From Actinomadura bangladeshensis (GTDB lineage Bacteria; Actinomycetota; Actinomycetes; Streptosporangiales; Streptosporangiaceae), in assembly GCF_004348335.1 (NCBI RefSeq), contig NZ_SMJW01000045.1:1-40381 (forward strand): a stretch of DNA of 40,381 bases, given 5' to 3'. How positions within the stretch are numbered: position 1 is the stretch's first letter; each line of letters begins with the position of its first letter. Made by a program: the position numbers and the translations under genes. The notes beneath the pieces were generated by a model. It was not told the DNA's origin, did no database searches, and saw only the letters and a program-made list of their open reading frames with translations. Shown here in pieces: positions 23,081 to 31,147 of the stretch.

Positions 23081-25561
23081 GTGCTGAGGCTCGCCCTGCT
23101 GACCGTCCGCGCCCGCTGGGCCGCGTTCGCGGGCACGTTCATCGCCCTCACCTTGGGCGTCGGCCTGATGGCCACCATGGGGCTGGCCTTGGCGGCGGCG
23201 TTCCAGACGACGCCCGCGGCCGATGGGGGAGCCGTCCGGTACGGGGCTGCGCCCGCCGTGGTCCGGGCTTCCGGCAGCCTGCACGTCCAGGTCGGGGACA
23301 GGACCAAGAGCCGCGAACTCCGAGCGCCGCGCGGCCTGGATCCGGCGGTCGCGGCGAGGATCACCGCGCTCGGCGGCGCCGTCGAGGACCGCGTCTTCTA
23401 CGCCCAGCCGACGACCGCCGCCGCGCCCCGGGTCACCATCGGCCGGCCGTGGTCGGTGGCGCCTTTCGCGCCGTACCGGCTGGTCGCGGGCCGGGCCCCC
23501 GTCGCGCCCGGCGAAGTGGCCCTGCCCGGCGAGGTGGCCCTGCCCGGCGGCGGGCCCCGTCCGGGCGCGGCGGTCACCGTCCGCACGGCCGGGGGCCCGG
23601 CGACGTACCGGGTGGTGGGGGTGGTCGACCCGGGCGAGGCCGAACCGGCGGTCCTGTTCGCCGACGCCGCGGCCGCCCGGCTCTCCCCGCGCGTCGACGC
23701 CGTGATCAGCCGTGCCCCGGTGGCCGAGCTGCGCGCGGCGGCCGGCGACGGCGCCGTGGTGCTCACCGGCGACCGGGCCCGGACGGCCGGGACCACCGGC
23801 ACCGGCACCATGGCCGGAACCAAGATCATGCTGGGCACGGCGGGCGGGATCTGCGGGTTCGTCGCCGTCTTCGTCGTCGCGTCCACCTTCGCCCTCGCGG
23901 TCGCCCAGCGGCACCGGGAACTGGCGCTGCTGCGCGCGGTCGGCGCCACGTCCCGCCAGGTCCGGCGGATGCTGTTCGCCGAGGCGTTCGCGGTCGGGAC
24001 GATCGCCGCCGCGCTCGGCTGCGTCCTCGGGCGGGTCTGCGCCCCCGCGCTCGGCGCCTGGCTGGTCGACCAGCGGCTCGCGCCCCCGTCCTACACCGTG
24101 CCGACAGCTGTATGGCCGCTGGCCGCGGCCTTCGCGTCCGGCCTCGCGGTCGCGCTGCTCGGGGTCTGGGCGGCGTCCCGGCGGGCCGGCCGGATCCGCC
24201 CGGTCGAGGCGCTGCGGGACGCGGCCGCGGAGACCCGCCTCATGACGACCGGCCGCTGGCTGGCGGGCGCCGGCTGCACCGTCGCGGGCCTGTGGACGGC
24301 GGCCTCGGCCCTCGGCGACCCCGGCACCGCGACCGGCCGCAAGCAGTACATCCCGGTCACGATGCTGCTGATCGCCGGTGCCGCGCTGCTCGCCCCGGTC
24401 GTCGTCCCGCCGCTGGCCCGGCTGGTCGCCTGGCCGCTCGGCCGGCTGCCCGGCGCCGCGGCGATGATCGTCCGGGCGAACGCGCTGACCGCCGCCCGCC
24501 GGACCGCCGCCACCGCCGCGCCGGTGCTCGTCACCGTGGGCCTGGCCCTCTCCCTGCTCGGCGCCGGCGCCACCGTCGACGGCGCCCGCCGCGCCGAACT
24601 GCGCGACCAGCACCGGGCCGACTTCGTCGTGGCCCCCGCCGGGACGCCGGGCCTCACCCGCGCCGTCGTCGACCGGGTCGCCGCGATCCCCGGTGCGGAC
24701 ACCGTCGTCCGGACGCCGACCGCCCTCTACGCCCTGGAGGACGGCGACGCCCTGGTGGAATACCGGGCGCAGGCCGCGACACCGCAAGCCCTGCTCCGGG
24801 TCGCCGACCTGCCCGTCGTCGCGGGCGACCCGGCCCGGCTCGCCGACGACTCGATCATCGTCTCGCGCGAATGGAACCGCAGACCCGGCGACCGGATCGA
24901 CGTGTGGCTCGCCGACGGGACGAGGACGTCCCTGCTGGTCGCCGCGGTGCTCAAGACCGGCACCGGCGACAACGGCGTGTTCGTCACCCCGCGCAACGCC
25001 GGCCCCGGCATGCCGCAGACGATCGACGTGAAACTACGCCCCGGCACCGCCCGCGCCACCGCACTCGCCGCCCTGCACAGGGCGACCGACCACCTTGGCG
25101 CGCGGCCCGTCCCGACCTCCGACTGGATCGCCGCGGCCTCATCCGAGAGCGGACGGCAGAGCCGGCTCGGCATGCTCGTCGTCCTCGGCGTCGCGCTGCT
25201 CTACTGCGGCATCGCGATCGCCGACACGCTGCTGATGGCGACCGCCGACCGGGCCCGCGACCACGCCGTCCTGCGCCTGTCCGGGGCGACCCGCGGGCAG
25301 GTGCTCGGCGTGGTCGCGGCCGAGTCACTGCTGGTCGTCGCCGTCGGGACACTGCTCGCCGTGCTGGTGTCCGCGCTGAGCATGGCCGGGGTGGTGGCCG
25401 GGCTTCTGAGCCTGTCCGGACGGCTCACGGTGGTCGTGCCGTGGTCGCCGGTCGGCGCGGTGATCGCCGCATGCGCGGCCATCTCGCTGCTGGCCTCGGT
25501 GCTGCCGGCACGGGCGGCCATGCGGGTGCCGGCCGTCGAGGCACTCGGCACCCGCGAATGA
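23081..25561 (+). CDS. FtsX-like ABC transporter permease
   Basis: An 826-residue permease with the double FtsX/MacB layout. There is a first N-terminal helix (1-40), an extracellular segment, and a four-helix FtsX core (about 250-380). A second periplasmic-type region and a second FtsX core (about 690-820) follow, both ending in the PVEALR/VPAVEALG signature. Such proteins export lipids, antimicrobial peptides or act mechanically on wall enzymes, always with an ATPase. No ATP-binding gene is adjacent here. The GTG at 23081 lies within the end of a 27-codon reading frame (23004-23087). A small in-frame 18-bp tandem duplication gives GEVALP twice near residue 150. Confidence 0.9.
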   Translation: MLRLALLTVRARWAAFAGTFIALTLGVGLMATMGLALAAAFQTTPAADGGAVRYGAAPAVVRASGSLHVQVGDRTKSRELRAPRGLDPAVAARITALGGAVEDRVFYAQPTTAAAPRVTIGRPWSVAPFAPYRLVAGRAPVAPGEVALPGEVALPGGGPRPGAAVTVRTAGGPATYRVVGVVDPGEAEPAVLFADAAAARLSPRVDAVISRAPVAELRAAAGDGAVVLTGDRARTAGTTGTGTMAGTKIMLGTAGGICGFVAVFVVASTFALAVAQRHRELALLRAVGATSRQVRRMLFAEAFAVGTIAAALGCVLGRVCAPALGAWLVDQRLAPPSYTVPTAVWPLAAAFASGLAVALLGVWAASRRAGRIRPVEALRDAAAETRLMTTGRWLAGAGCTVAGLWTAASALGDPGTATGRKQYIPVTMLLIAGAALLAPVVVPPLARLVAWPLGRLPGAAAMIVRANALTAARRTAATAAPVLVTVGLALSLLGAGATVDGARRAELRDQHRADFVVAPAGTPGLTRAVVDRVAAIPGADTVVRTPTALYALEDGDALVEYRAQAATPQALLRVADLPVVAGDPARLADDSIIVSREWNRRPGDRIDVWLADGTRTSLLVAAVLKTGTGDNGVFVTPRNAGPGMPQTIDVKLRPGTARATALAALHRATDHLGARPVPTSDWIAAASSESGRQSRLGMLVVLGVALLYCGIAIADTLLMATADRARDHAVLRLSGATRGQVLGVVAAESLLVVAVGTLLAVLVSALSMAGVVAGLLSLSGRLTVVVPWSPVGAVIAACAAISLLASVLPARAAMRVPAVEALGTRE

Positions 25562-25574
25562 GACCCGTGTGCGC

Positions 25575-25880
25575 TCAGGCGAAGGTCACCTGGGCGGTGG
25601 CGTGGCGTTCCTCTCGGTGGGTGGCGACGTGCAGGCCGGCCTCGGGGCCGTAGGGGGTGTCGCGGATCGCCAGGTGCTCGCCCGCGAACACCGGCCGACG
25701 CAGCCGGTAGGAACGGTCGTCTGGTCAAGTGACGTGGGGTGCCGGCCCTTGGTGCGTCCCGACCGGTAGACGATGTCCTGCTCTTCGACGGCCCACATGC
25801 GCTGCGTCCGGCAGGTCGAGCACCGCCGACAGAGCCGCGACGGGACCGGCGATCGTGACGGGCCCGGGGCCCAGGAGTTG
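25575..25880 (-). pseudogene. Decayed FAS1-like (HTD2/MaoC-type) dehydratase
   Basis: Reading the minus strand gives family fragments in different frames. Near 25800-25880 is a possible N-terminal piece (GPVAALSAVLDLP). At 25796 is RMWA, the start of the family's RRMWAGG motif, joined directly to VEEQDIVYR, which normally lies dozens of residues later. After a frame change comes SYRLRRPVFAGEHL and a C-terminus ending HATAQVTFA-stop at 25575. Internal deletions and at least one frameshift are needed to explain this, so it is a remnant. It lies beside an acyl-CoA dehydrogenase gene, a usual partner in acyl-CoA metabolism. Limits are approximate. Confidence 0.6.
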
Positions 25881-26021
25881 ACGTACGAGGAGCGGGGGCG
25901 GCGAGGAGGCCGTGTTCTGTCCTTGGAGTCCTGTGCGCTCCCATCATCGGAGGTCGTCCGTGATGGGATTGCACCGGCCTCCGCGACCATGGACGCCGCC
26001 ACTTCGGAAGGAGGGCCGAGC

Positions 26022-27209
26022 ATGAGCGTCATCGACATGCTTGCTGAGGACGAGCAGTTCGTCGTCCGCACCGTCCACGACTTCGTCGACAAGGACGTGA
26101 AGCCCGTGGCCCGAGACCTCGAGCACGCCGACGCCTACCCCGGGGCTTTGATCGAGAAGATGAAGGAACTCGGCATCTTCGGCCTCGCCGTCCCCGAGGA
26201 GTACGGCGGCAACCCCGTCTCCATGCCCTGCTACGTCCTGGTCACCGAGGAATTGGCGCGCGGCTGGATGAGCCTGGCCGGGGCGATGGGCGGCCACACG
26301 GTCGTCGCGAAACTGCTGCTCCACTTCGGCACGGACGAACAGAAACAGCGCTACCTGCCCCGCATGGCGACGGGCGAGATCCGCGCCACCATGGCCCTCA
26401 CCGAACCCGGCGGCGGCTCGGATCTCCAGGCCATGCGAACCACCGCCCGCAGGACCGCGGACGGCTATGTGGTCAACGGCGCGAAAACCTGGATCACCAA
26501 TTCGCGCCATTCCAAGTTGATCGCCCTGCTCTGCAGAACAGACCCCGACGCGACCCCCGCCCACAAGGGAATGTCGATCCTCCTGATCGAACACGGCCCC
26601 GGCCTGACGGTCTCCCGCGACCTGCCGAAACTCGGCTACAAGGGCGTGGAGAGCTGCGAACTGTCCTTCGACGACCACCGCGCCCCACCGGACGCCGTAC
26701 TCGGCGGCGCCGAGGGCAGCGGCTTCGCGCAGATGATGAAGGGCCTGGAGACCGGCCGCCTTCAGGTGGCCGCCCGCGCCCTCGGCGTCGGCCGGGCCGC
26801 GTTCGAGGACGCCCTCGCCTACGCGCAGGAACGCGAGTCCTTCGGCAAGCCGATCTGGCAGCACCAGTCGATCGGCAACTACCTCGCCGACATGGCGACG
26901 TCCCTGACCGCCGCCCGCCAGCTCACCCTCTACGCGGCCCGGAACGCGGAGGCCGGCCGCCGGGTGGACATGGAGGCGGGAATGGCGAAACTCTTCGCCT
27001 CCGAGACGGCCATGCAGATCGCGCTCAACGCCGTCCGCATCCACGGCGGCTACGGCTACTCGACGGAATTCGACGTCGAACGCTACTTCCGCGACGCCCC
27101 TCTGATGATCGTCGGCGAGGGCACCAACGAGATCCAGCGCAACGTCATCGCGAGCCAACTGATCAAACGAGGCGGCCTCGAAACTGAAGGAGATGTGCCT
27201 AGGCGATGA
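26022..27209 (+). CDS. Acyl-CoA dehydrogenase
   Basis: A 395-residue flavoprotein of normal family length. It oxidises an acyl-CoA to the 2-enoyl-CoA using FAD. Marks include MALTEPGGGSDLQAM (flavin and substrate contact), NGAKTWITNS, RxSFGKPI with IWQHQSI, and RIHGGYGYSTEFDVERYFRD. The C-terminal IVGEGTNEIQRNVIA carries the catalytic-type glutamate context. ATG at 26022 follows GGAAGGAGGG. The stop overlaps the next small gene (ATGA). Acyl chain or branched substrate cannot be fixed from the sequence. Confidence 0.95.
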   Translation: MSVIDMLAEDEQFVVRTVHDFVDKDVKPVARDLEHADAYPGALIEKMKELGIFGLAVPEEYGGNPVSMPCYVLVTEELARGWMSLAGAMGGHTVVAKLLLHFGTDEQKQRYLPRMATGEIRATMALTEPGGGSDLQAMRTTARRTADGYVVNGAKTWITNSRHSKLIALLCRTDPDATPAHKGMSILLIEHGPGLTVSRDLPKLGYKGVESCELSFDDHRAPPDAVLGGAEGSGFAQMMKGLETGRLQVAARALGVGRAAFEDALAYAQERESFGKPIWQHQSIGNYLADMATSLTAARQLTLYAARNAEAGRRVDMEAGMAKLFASETAMQIALNAVRIHGGYGYSTEFDVERYFRDAPLMIVGEGTNEIQRNVIASQLIKRGGLETEGDVPRR

Positions 27210-27433
27210 CCAGAACACGAGTCCCTGAACGCCCTCTGCCTGTGCGCCTGTTCTTCTACCTCTTAGGTGGGGTCCTGTGGTGCCTGCTCATGCGCGCGCT
27301 GCTCACGCCCGACGCGTCATGGACGACGGCCGGCCTCTTCGGATCGGCCTTCGCCGCCCTTTACGGCGTGATCTTCGAGGCCTGGTACAGGCGAAGGCTC
27401 TTCCAGCAGGAACTCGAAGACGAATACGAGTAG
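27206..27433 (+). CDS. Small two-helix membrane protein
   Basis: A 75-residue protein with two hydrophobic segments (about residues 13-32 and 40-58), and a basic then acidic C-terminus (WYRRRLFQQELEDEYE). It overlaps the acyl-CoA dehydrogenase gene by four bases, and AAGGAGATG lies 12 bases upstream, so it is likely co-translated. I recognise no family. It could anchor or regulate a neighbour, but nothing in the sequence says so. Confidence 0.7.
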   Translation: MTRTRVPERPLPVRLFFYLLGGVLWCLLMRALLTPDASWTTAGLFGSAFAALYGVIFEAWYRRRLFQQELEDEYE

Positions 27434-27697
27434 AGCCCTCGCTCAGACGACGCGCGGAGTACGGCGGTGAGGAGTACGCCGTACCGCCCTCCTGTGGGCG
27501 GACGGTGAGTCCGTTCGCCTCTTCGGGCTGGGGGAGGGCACAGCTGACACCTGGGCATACGAGTGCCTGACCCTCCAGTGCGGAGACCGCCCGCAGCCAT
27601 CCGCCTAGCCCACAAGCGTGCTCGTCCCCTACAACAACCGGGCCGTCGGCTCGATGAACAATCGCCGAGGCATCTCCACCTTCGCCATACTGGCGCC

Positions 27698-27979
27698 ATG
27701 GACACGTACGAAGGTGCGGCCCGGCTCGAGTGGTGGGCGAACGAGGACACCTGCCTGTGCTCCGTCAACGTCCGCGTCGCCATTGTCAGCGACGACTCTG
27801 GATGGCGGGTCTCCGCGACCTTCACCTCTCCGCTGACCGGCGAAGAGCGGGAAGGCTGGAGGTTCCTCCTGGCGCTATCGCCCTACTGGACCCTGCGCTT
27901 CCACGATGACGAGGACGCATCGATAGACGTGCGAGTCGAGGAACCGACCGAGGGAGAACTGACCCTGTCCGCCGCGTGA
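27698..27979 (+). CDS. Hypothetical protein
   Basis: A 93-residue acidic cytosolic protein. ATG at 27698 is at a natural start of the open frame, without a clear ribosome site. It is beta-rich by eye: alternating strands RVAIVSDD, WRVSATFTSP, WTLRFHDDED, SIDVRVEE. There are no catalytic motifs, signal peptide or helices for the membrane. Third-base G+C is high across the frame, supporting that it is coding. The 264-bp gap before it holds no gene I can support. Function unknown. Confidence 0.6.
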   Translation: MDTYEGAARLEWWANEDTCLCSVNVRVAIVSDDSGWRVSATFTSPLTGEEREGWRFLLALSPYWTLRFHDDEDASIDVRVEEPTEGELTLSAA

Positions 27980-28059
27980 ACGAACCGTAGACCGCGCCTG
28001 CTTCGCAATTCTCGGGGCTGGGCCGCAGTGCGATCGCCTCCTGAGGGCGTGCCCCTTAA

Positions 28060-28230
28060 ACGTCTACGCCGCCGAACCGCCAAAACCATCCTGAGAACGA
28101 GACCGATACCAACTGGTCCAATCTCACCCCAGCCATCGCCGACCAAGCAGGCAGCCTGATCGTGATCGCCCTGGTCGCCATGGTCGGCGGAACCATACTG
28201 ATCTGCACCGCGCACGACAGCGCCGCATAG
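28060..28230 (+). pseudogene. Fragment encoding a single membrane helix
   Basis: An open frame without a start codon runs from a stop at 28057 to TAG at 28230. Its second half reads DTNWSNLTPAIADQAG and then a hydrophobic helix LIVIALVAMVGGTILIC ending HDSAA. Codon use looks coding, but no ATG, GTG or TTG exists in frame, so this is a remnant rather than a gene. The rest of 27980-28440 shows nothing else that I can support. Confidence 0.3.
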
Positions 28231-28439
28231 GCAGCCTCCCCGACCCCGCGCCGGCTTCGGCCGTGCGCAGTAGTGCTCCGAACGCAACAAAGTGAGGTAT
28301 GGCCAGCAGGCTGATGAGTGGCTTTGACGACGACGGCCAGAGCAGCGGCGCGACCCGATGACCGCGGCAGTCGCCCTCCGAGGCGGAACCAGGATGCCCG
28401 ACCCGGCCGTCCGACGAGGCACACGCCTGCACACACAAC

Positions 28440-28482
28440 AAACCCCGGTGCCTGGCTACGTGCCTGGTCAGCCGGGGTTTTT
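28440..28482. terminator. Hairpin downstream of tRNA-Arg
   Basis: AAACCCCGG (28440-28448) pairs with CCGGGGTTT (28472-28480) around a 23-nt loop holding two copies of TGCCTGG. On the plus strand it ends in TTTTT; on the minus strand, the tRNA side, it is followed by TTTGTTGTGTG. It can serve transcripts from both directions. Confidence 0.6.
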
Positions 28483-28497
28483 CGAGATCATTTGAGG

Positions 28498-28569
28498 TGC
28501 CCCCTGCAGGATTCGAACCTGCGCACACGGCTCCGGAGGCCGTTGCTCTATCCCCTGAGCTAAGGGGGC
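28498..28569 (-). tRNA. tRNA-Arg (anticodon CCG)
   Basis: A complete cloverleaf on the minus strand. The 7-bp acceptor stem is GCCCCCT/AGGGGGC with discriminator A, and the D-loop is AGCTCAGGGGATAGAGC. The anticodon stem is ACGGC/GCCGT with loop CTCCGGA (CCG at 34-36), and the T-arm is CAGGTTCGAATCCTG. The 3' CCA is not encoded. It reads CGG codons and lies next to an ArgS-like gene. Confidence 0.95.
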
Positions 28570-28664
28570 CCTGCGCCCTCGGAGGGGCGCGGTAGAAGGT
28601 TAGCAGGGTTGGCGGGGTGACGCGCACCTGGCTTTTCGCCGTGCGTGCGGGGGGCGGAGTGGGC

Positions 28665-28670
28665 TAACTT
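28665..28670 (+). promoter_or_regulatory. -10 element at a candidate leaderless start
   Basis: TAACTT ends six bases before the GTG at 28677, which would place transcription start at or next to the start codon. The -35 region is weak. No ribosome site precedes the GTG. Confidence 0.4.
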
Positions 28671-28676
28671 CGAGCC

Positions 28677-29060
28677 GTGACCGAGCCACTGGGACGCGTG
28701 CTGGTCGTCGATGATGACGAGGTGATCCGCCAGCTCATCGCCGTGAACCTGCAACTGGAGGGGTTCGAGGTGGAGACCGCGGTGGACGGTCAGGACTGCC
28801 TGGAGAAGGTGGGCGAGGTCCGGCCCGACGTCATCACGCTGGACGTGATGATGCCCCGGCTGGACGGGTGGGTGACCGCGGTGCGGCTGCGGGAGGATCC
28901 CGGGACGGCGCACATCCGGGTCGTGATGATCACCGCGCGGGCGCAGGAGCACGATGTGCGGCGGGGGCACGAGATCGGGGTCGACGCCTACGTGACCAAG
29001 CCGTTCGACCCGAACCAGCTGATCCAGACGGTGCGGAAACTCGCTGCCGTGTCCAGATAG
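28677..29060 (+). CDS. Single-domain response regulator
   Basis: A 127-residue stand-alone receiver domain. It has acidic cluster D12-D13-D14, phospho-acceptor D56 in VITLDVMMPRLDGW, a threonine in MITARAQ and a lysine in YVTKPFDP, so it is complete for phosphorylation but has no output domain. No kinase gene adjoins it. It is followed after 21 bp by nrtL and lysA and is preceded on the other strand by tRNA-Arg. The GTG start appears to be leaderless. The partner and output are unknown. Confidence 0.92.
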   Translation: MTEPLGRVLVVDDDEVIRQLIAVNLQLEGFEVETAVDGQDCLEKVGEVRPDVITLDVMMPRLDGWVTAVRLREDPGTAHIRVVMITARAQEHDVRRGHEIGVDAYVTKPFDPNQLIQTVRKLAAVSR

Positions 29061-29068
29061 TGGTCAGA

Positions 29069-29074
29069 TAGTCT
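29069..29074 (+). promoter_or_regulatory. -10 element just before nrtL
   Basis: TAGTCT lies seven bases before the GTG at 29082, again consistent with a leaderless or nearly leaderless transcript for the nrtL-lysA-hom operon. AGATAG is repeated just upstream. Confidence 0.35.
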
Positions 29075-29081
29075 CACCAGG

Positions 29082-29759
29082 GTGACTCCAGTCGGCGATG
29101 CCCTCGTGCGGGCGGTGCGGGATGCCGTGGCCGAAGGGGAGATCGACGTCGCGGTGCCGGAGAGCGTGGTCGTCTTCGGGCGCGGGCGGGGGGTCTTCGA
29201 GAGTCCGGTGGCGCTGCGGCTCGGGGTCGAGCCCGCGGTGATCGCGCGGCGGGTCGGCGGCGTCGTCGCGGGGGCCGGGTTCGTCCGGGTCGTGCTCGGG
29301 GCCGGGGAGCTGGTCGAGCAGATCCTGCGTGATCCCCGTTACGGGGTCGCGCGGGTGCCGGAGAAGGCGTGGGACGAGTGGCCTCGGACGTTCGACAACC
29401 CCGGGTTCTCGGTGCGTTACGCCTATGCGCGGGCCTGCTGGGTGGGGCGGTGGGCGCGTGAGCTCGGGCTCGGGGACGGGCCCCTCGGGGCCGGCGAGCT
29501 GGAGTCCGAGCTCGTCTGGGCCATGGGGGACGTGCCGGGGCGGGCCGAGCAGGCCGAGCGGGAGCGGGATGCAAGGCCGCTGATGTTTTGTTTGGAGAGG
29601 GTGGCCGGGGCGTACCACGACGTCCATGAGCGCTGTCCGGCCGTCCCGAAGGGCGATGAGGAGCCCGTGCCGGGACGGGTCGGGCTGGCGCGGGCGGTGC
29701 GGGTCGTCCTCGGCAACGGGCTGAACGTGATCGGTGAAACCCCTAGAGAGCGGATATGA
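29082..29759 (+). CDS. nrtL: ArgS-related anticodon-binding protein NrtL
   Basis: A 225-residue protein that matches only the ends of arginyl-tRNA synthetase. An N-terminal Add1-like part (residues 1-80, with a PVALRLG segment and [10 protein letters not shown]) is followed by a DALR anticodon-binding domain (about 110-225, with VRYAYAR and the final [23 protein letters not shown]). The HIGH and KMSKS catalytic core is missing, so it cannot aminoacylate. It holds the position where argS usually precedes lysA in actinobacteria. Its stop overlaps the lysA ATG. A role in binding tRNA-Arg, or in regulation, is an inference. Confidence 0.85.
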   Translation: MTPVGDALVRAVRDAVAEGEIDVAVPESVVVFGRGRGVFESPVALRLGVEPAVIARRVGGVVAGAGFVRVVLGAGELVEQILRDPRYGVARVPEKAWDEWPRTFDNPGFSVRYAYARACWVGRWARELGLGDGPLGAGELESELVWAMGDVPGRAEQAERERDARPLMFCLERVAGAYHDVHERCPAVPKGDEEPVPGRVGLARAVRVVLGNGLNVIGETPRERI

Positions 29760-31147
29760 GTCGAGTACACCCTGCTGGGCCGCGGCATGCCGATGTGCTG
29801 CCGGAGGACCACCCCGCCGGGCCGGCGGAGGATCTGAACGCCCTGGAGCCCGCCGTGTGGCCGCGCGGCGCTCGGCGGGAGGACGGCGTCCTGACCGTCG
29901 GCGGCGTCGATGTGCGTGATCTGGCCAAGGAGTACGGCACGCCTCTGTACGTCTACGACGAGGAGGACGTCCGGAGCCGGGCCAGGGAGTACGCGGCGGC
30001 GTTCCATGACGGGGACGTCCACTACGCGGGCAAGGCGTTCCTGTGTACGGCCGTCGCCAAGTGGCTCAAGGAAGAGGGTCTCGGGCTCGACGTGTGCAGC
30101 GGGGGTGAGCTCGCTGTTGCCCTGGCGGCGGATTTCCCTACCGAACGCATCACCCTGCACGGGAGCAACAAGGCCCCCTGGGAGATCGAGCAGGCCCTTG
30201 AGGCCGGGGTCGGACGGATCGTCCTCGATTCGTTCGAGGAGATCGCGCGGGTGGCCTACACCGCCCAGGAGATGGGCGTCCGGGCCAAGGTGATGGTGCG
30301 CGTGACCACGGGTGTGGAGGCGCACACCCACGAGTTCATCGCCACTGCGCACGATGACCAGAAGTTCGGGTTCTCGCGCAGTTCCGGGGCCGCGCTGGAG
30401 GCGGTGCGCAGGGTCCTGGAGCTGAAGCAGCTGGAGCTGGTGGGGCTGCACTCCCATATCGGGTCGCAGATCTTCGAGGTGGACGGCTTCGAGGTCGCCG
30501 CGCACCGGCTGGCCGAGCTGCTGGTGGCCATCCGGGACGAGCACGGCGTCGAGCTTCCCGAGCTCGACCTGGGCGGCGGCTACGGGATCGCCTACGTGCC
30601 GGGCGAGGAGCCGCACGACCCCAAGTCCATCGCGGACGGCCTCAGGGACATCGTGGCCCGCGAGTGCAGGGCCTACGGCCTGGCGATGCCGCGGCTGACC
30701 GTGGAGCCCGGACGGGCGATCATCGGGCCGGGCGGCGTCACGCTGTACGAGGTCGGGACGGTCAAGGACGTCGAGGGCCTGCGCACCTACGTCTCCGTGG
30801 ACGGCGGCATGAGCGACAACCTGCGCACGGCGCTGTACGGCGCCGAGTACACCGGCGTGCTCGCGAGCAGGTCGTCCGATGCTCCGCCCATGCTCAGTAG
30901 GCTTGTCGGCAAGCACTGCGAAAGCGGCGACATTGTGGTGCGGGACCTGTGGTTCCCCGAAGATCTTGCGGCGGGGGACCTGGTGGCGGTGGCGGCGACC
31001 GGTGCGTACTGTCGGTCGATGGCCAGCAACTACAACTTCGTCCCGAAGCCGGCCGTGGTGGCGGTGAGGAACGGCAGGTCGCGCGTGATCGTCCGGCGGG
31101 AGAGCGCGGCGGACCTGCTGCGGCTCGATGCGGAGGTCGAAGCGTGA
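29756..31147 (+). CDS. lysA: Diaminopimelate decarboxylase
   Basis: A 463-residue PLP enzyme that makes L-lysine from meso-diaminopimelate. The PLP lysine is in VHYAGKAF (K93). HSHIGSQI and LGGGYGIAY bind the phosphate, and EPGRAI and [10 protein letters not shown] form the active site with a C-terminal beta-barrel. An extra N-terminal arm of about 35 residues is usual in actinobacterial LysA. It overlaps nrtL and hom by four bases each, so lysine and threonine/methionine branches share one message. Confidence 0.97.
   Translation: MSRVHPAGPRHADVLPEDHPAGPAEDLNALEPAVWPRGARREDGVLTVGGVDVRDLAKEYGTPLYVYDEEDVRSRAREYAAAFHDGDVHYAGKAFLCTAVAKWLKEEGLGLDVCSGGELAVALAADFPTERITLHGSNKAPWEIEQALEAGVGRIVLDSFEEIARVAYTAQEMGVRAKVMVRVTTGVEAHTHEFIATAHDDQKFGFSRSSGAALEAVRRVLELKQLELVGLHSHIGSQIFEVDGFEVAAHRLAELLVAIRDEHGVELPELDLGGGYGIAYVPGEEPHDPKSIADGLRDIVARECRAYGLAMPRLTVEPGRAIIGPGGVTLYEVGTVKDVEGLRTYVSVDGGMSDNLRTALYGAEYTGVLASRSSDAPPMLSRLVGKHCESGDIVVRDLWFPEDLAAGDLVAVAATGAYCRSMASNYNFVPKPAVVAVRNGRSRVIVRRESAADLLRLDAEVEA

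Noticed and set aside
28299..28361. A 20-codon ATG frame between the membrane-helix fragment and the tRNA
   Set aside because: Too short, no good ribosome site, and no sign of conservation that I can judge.
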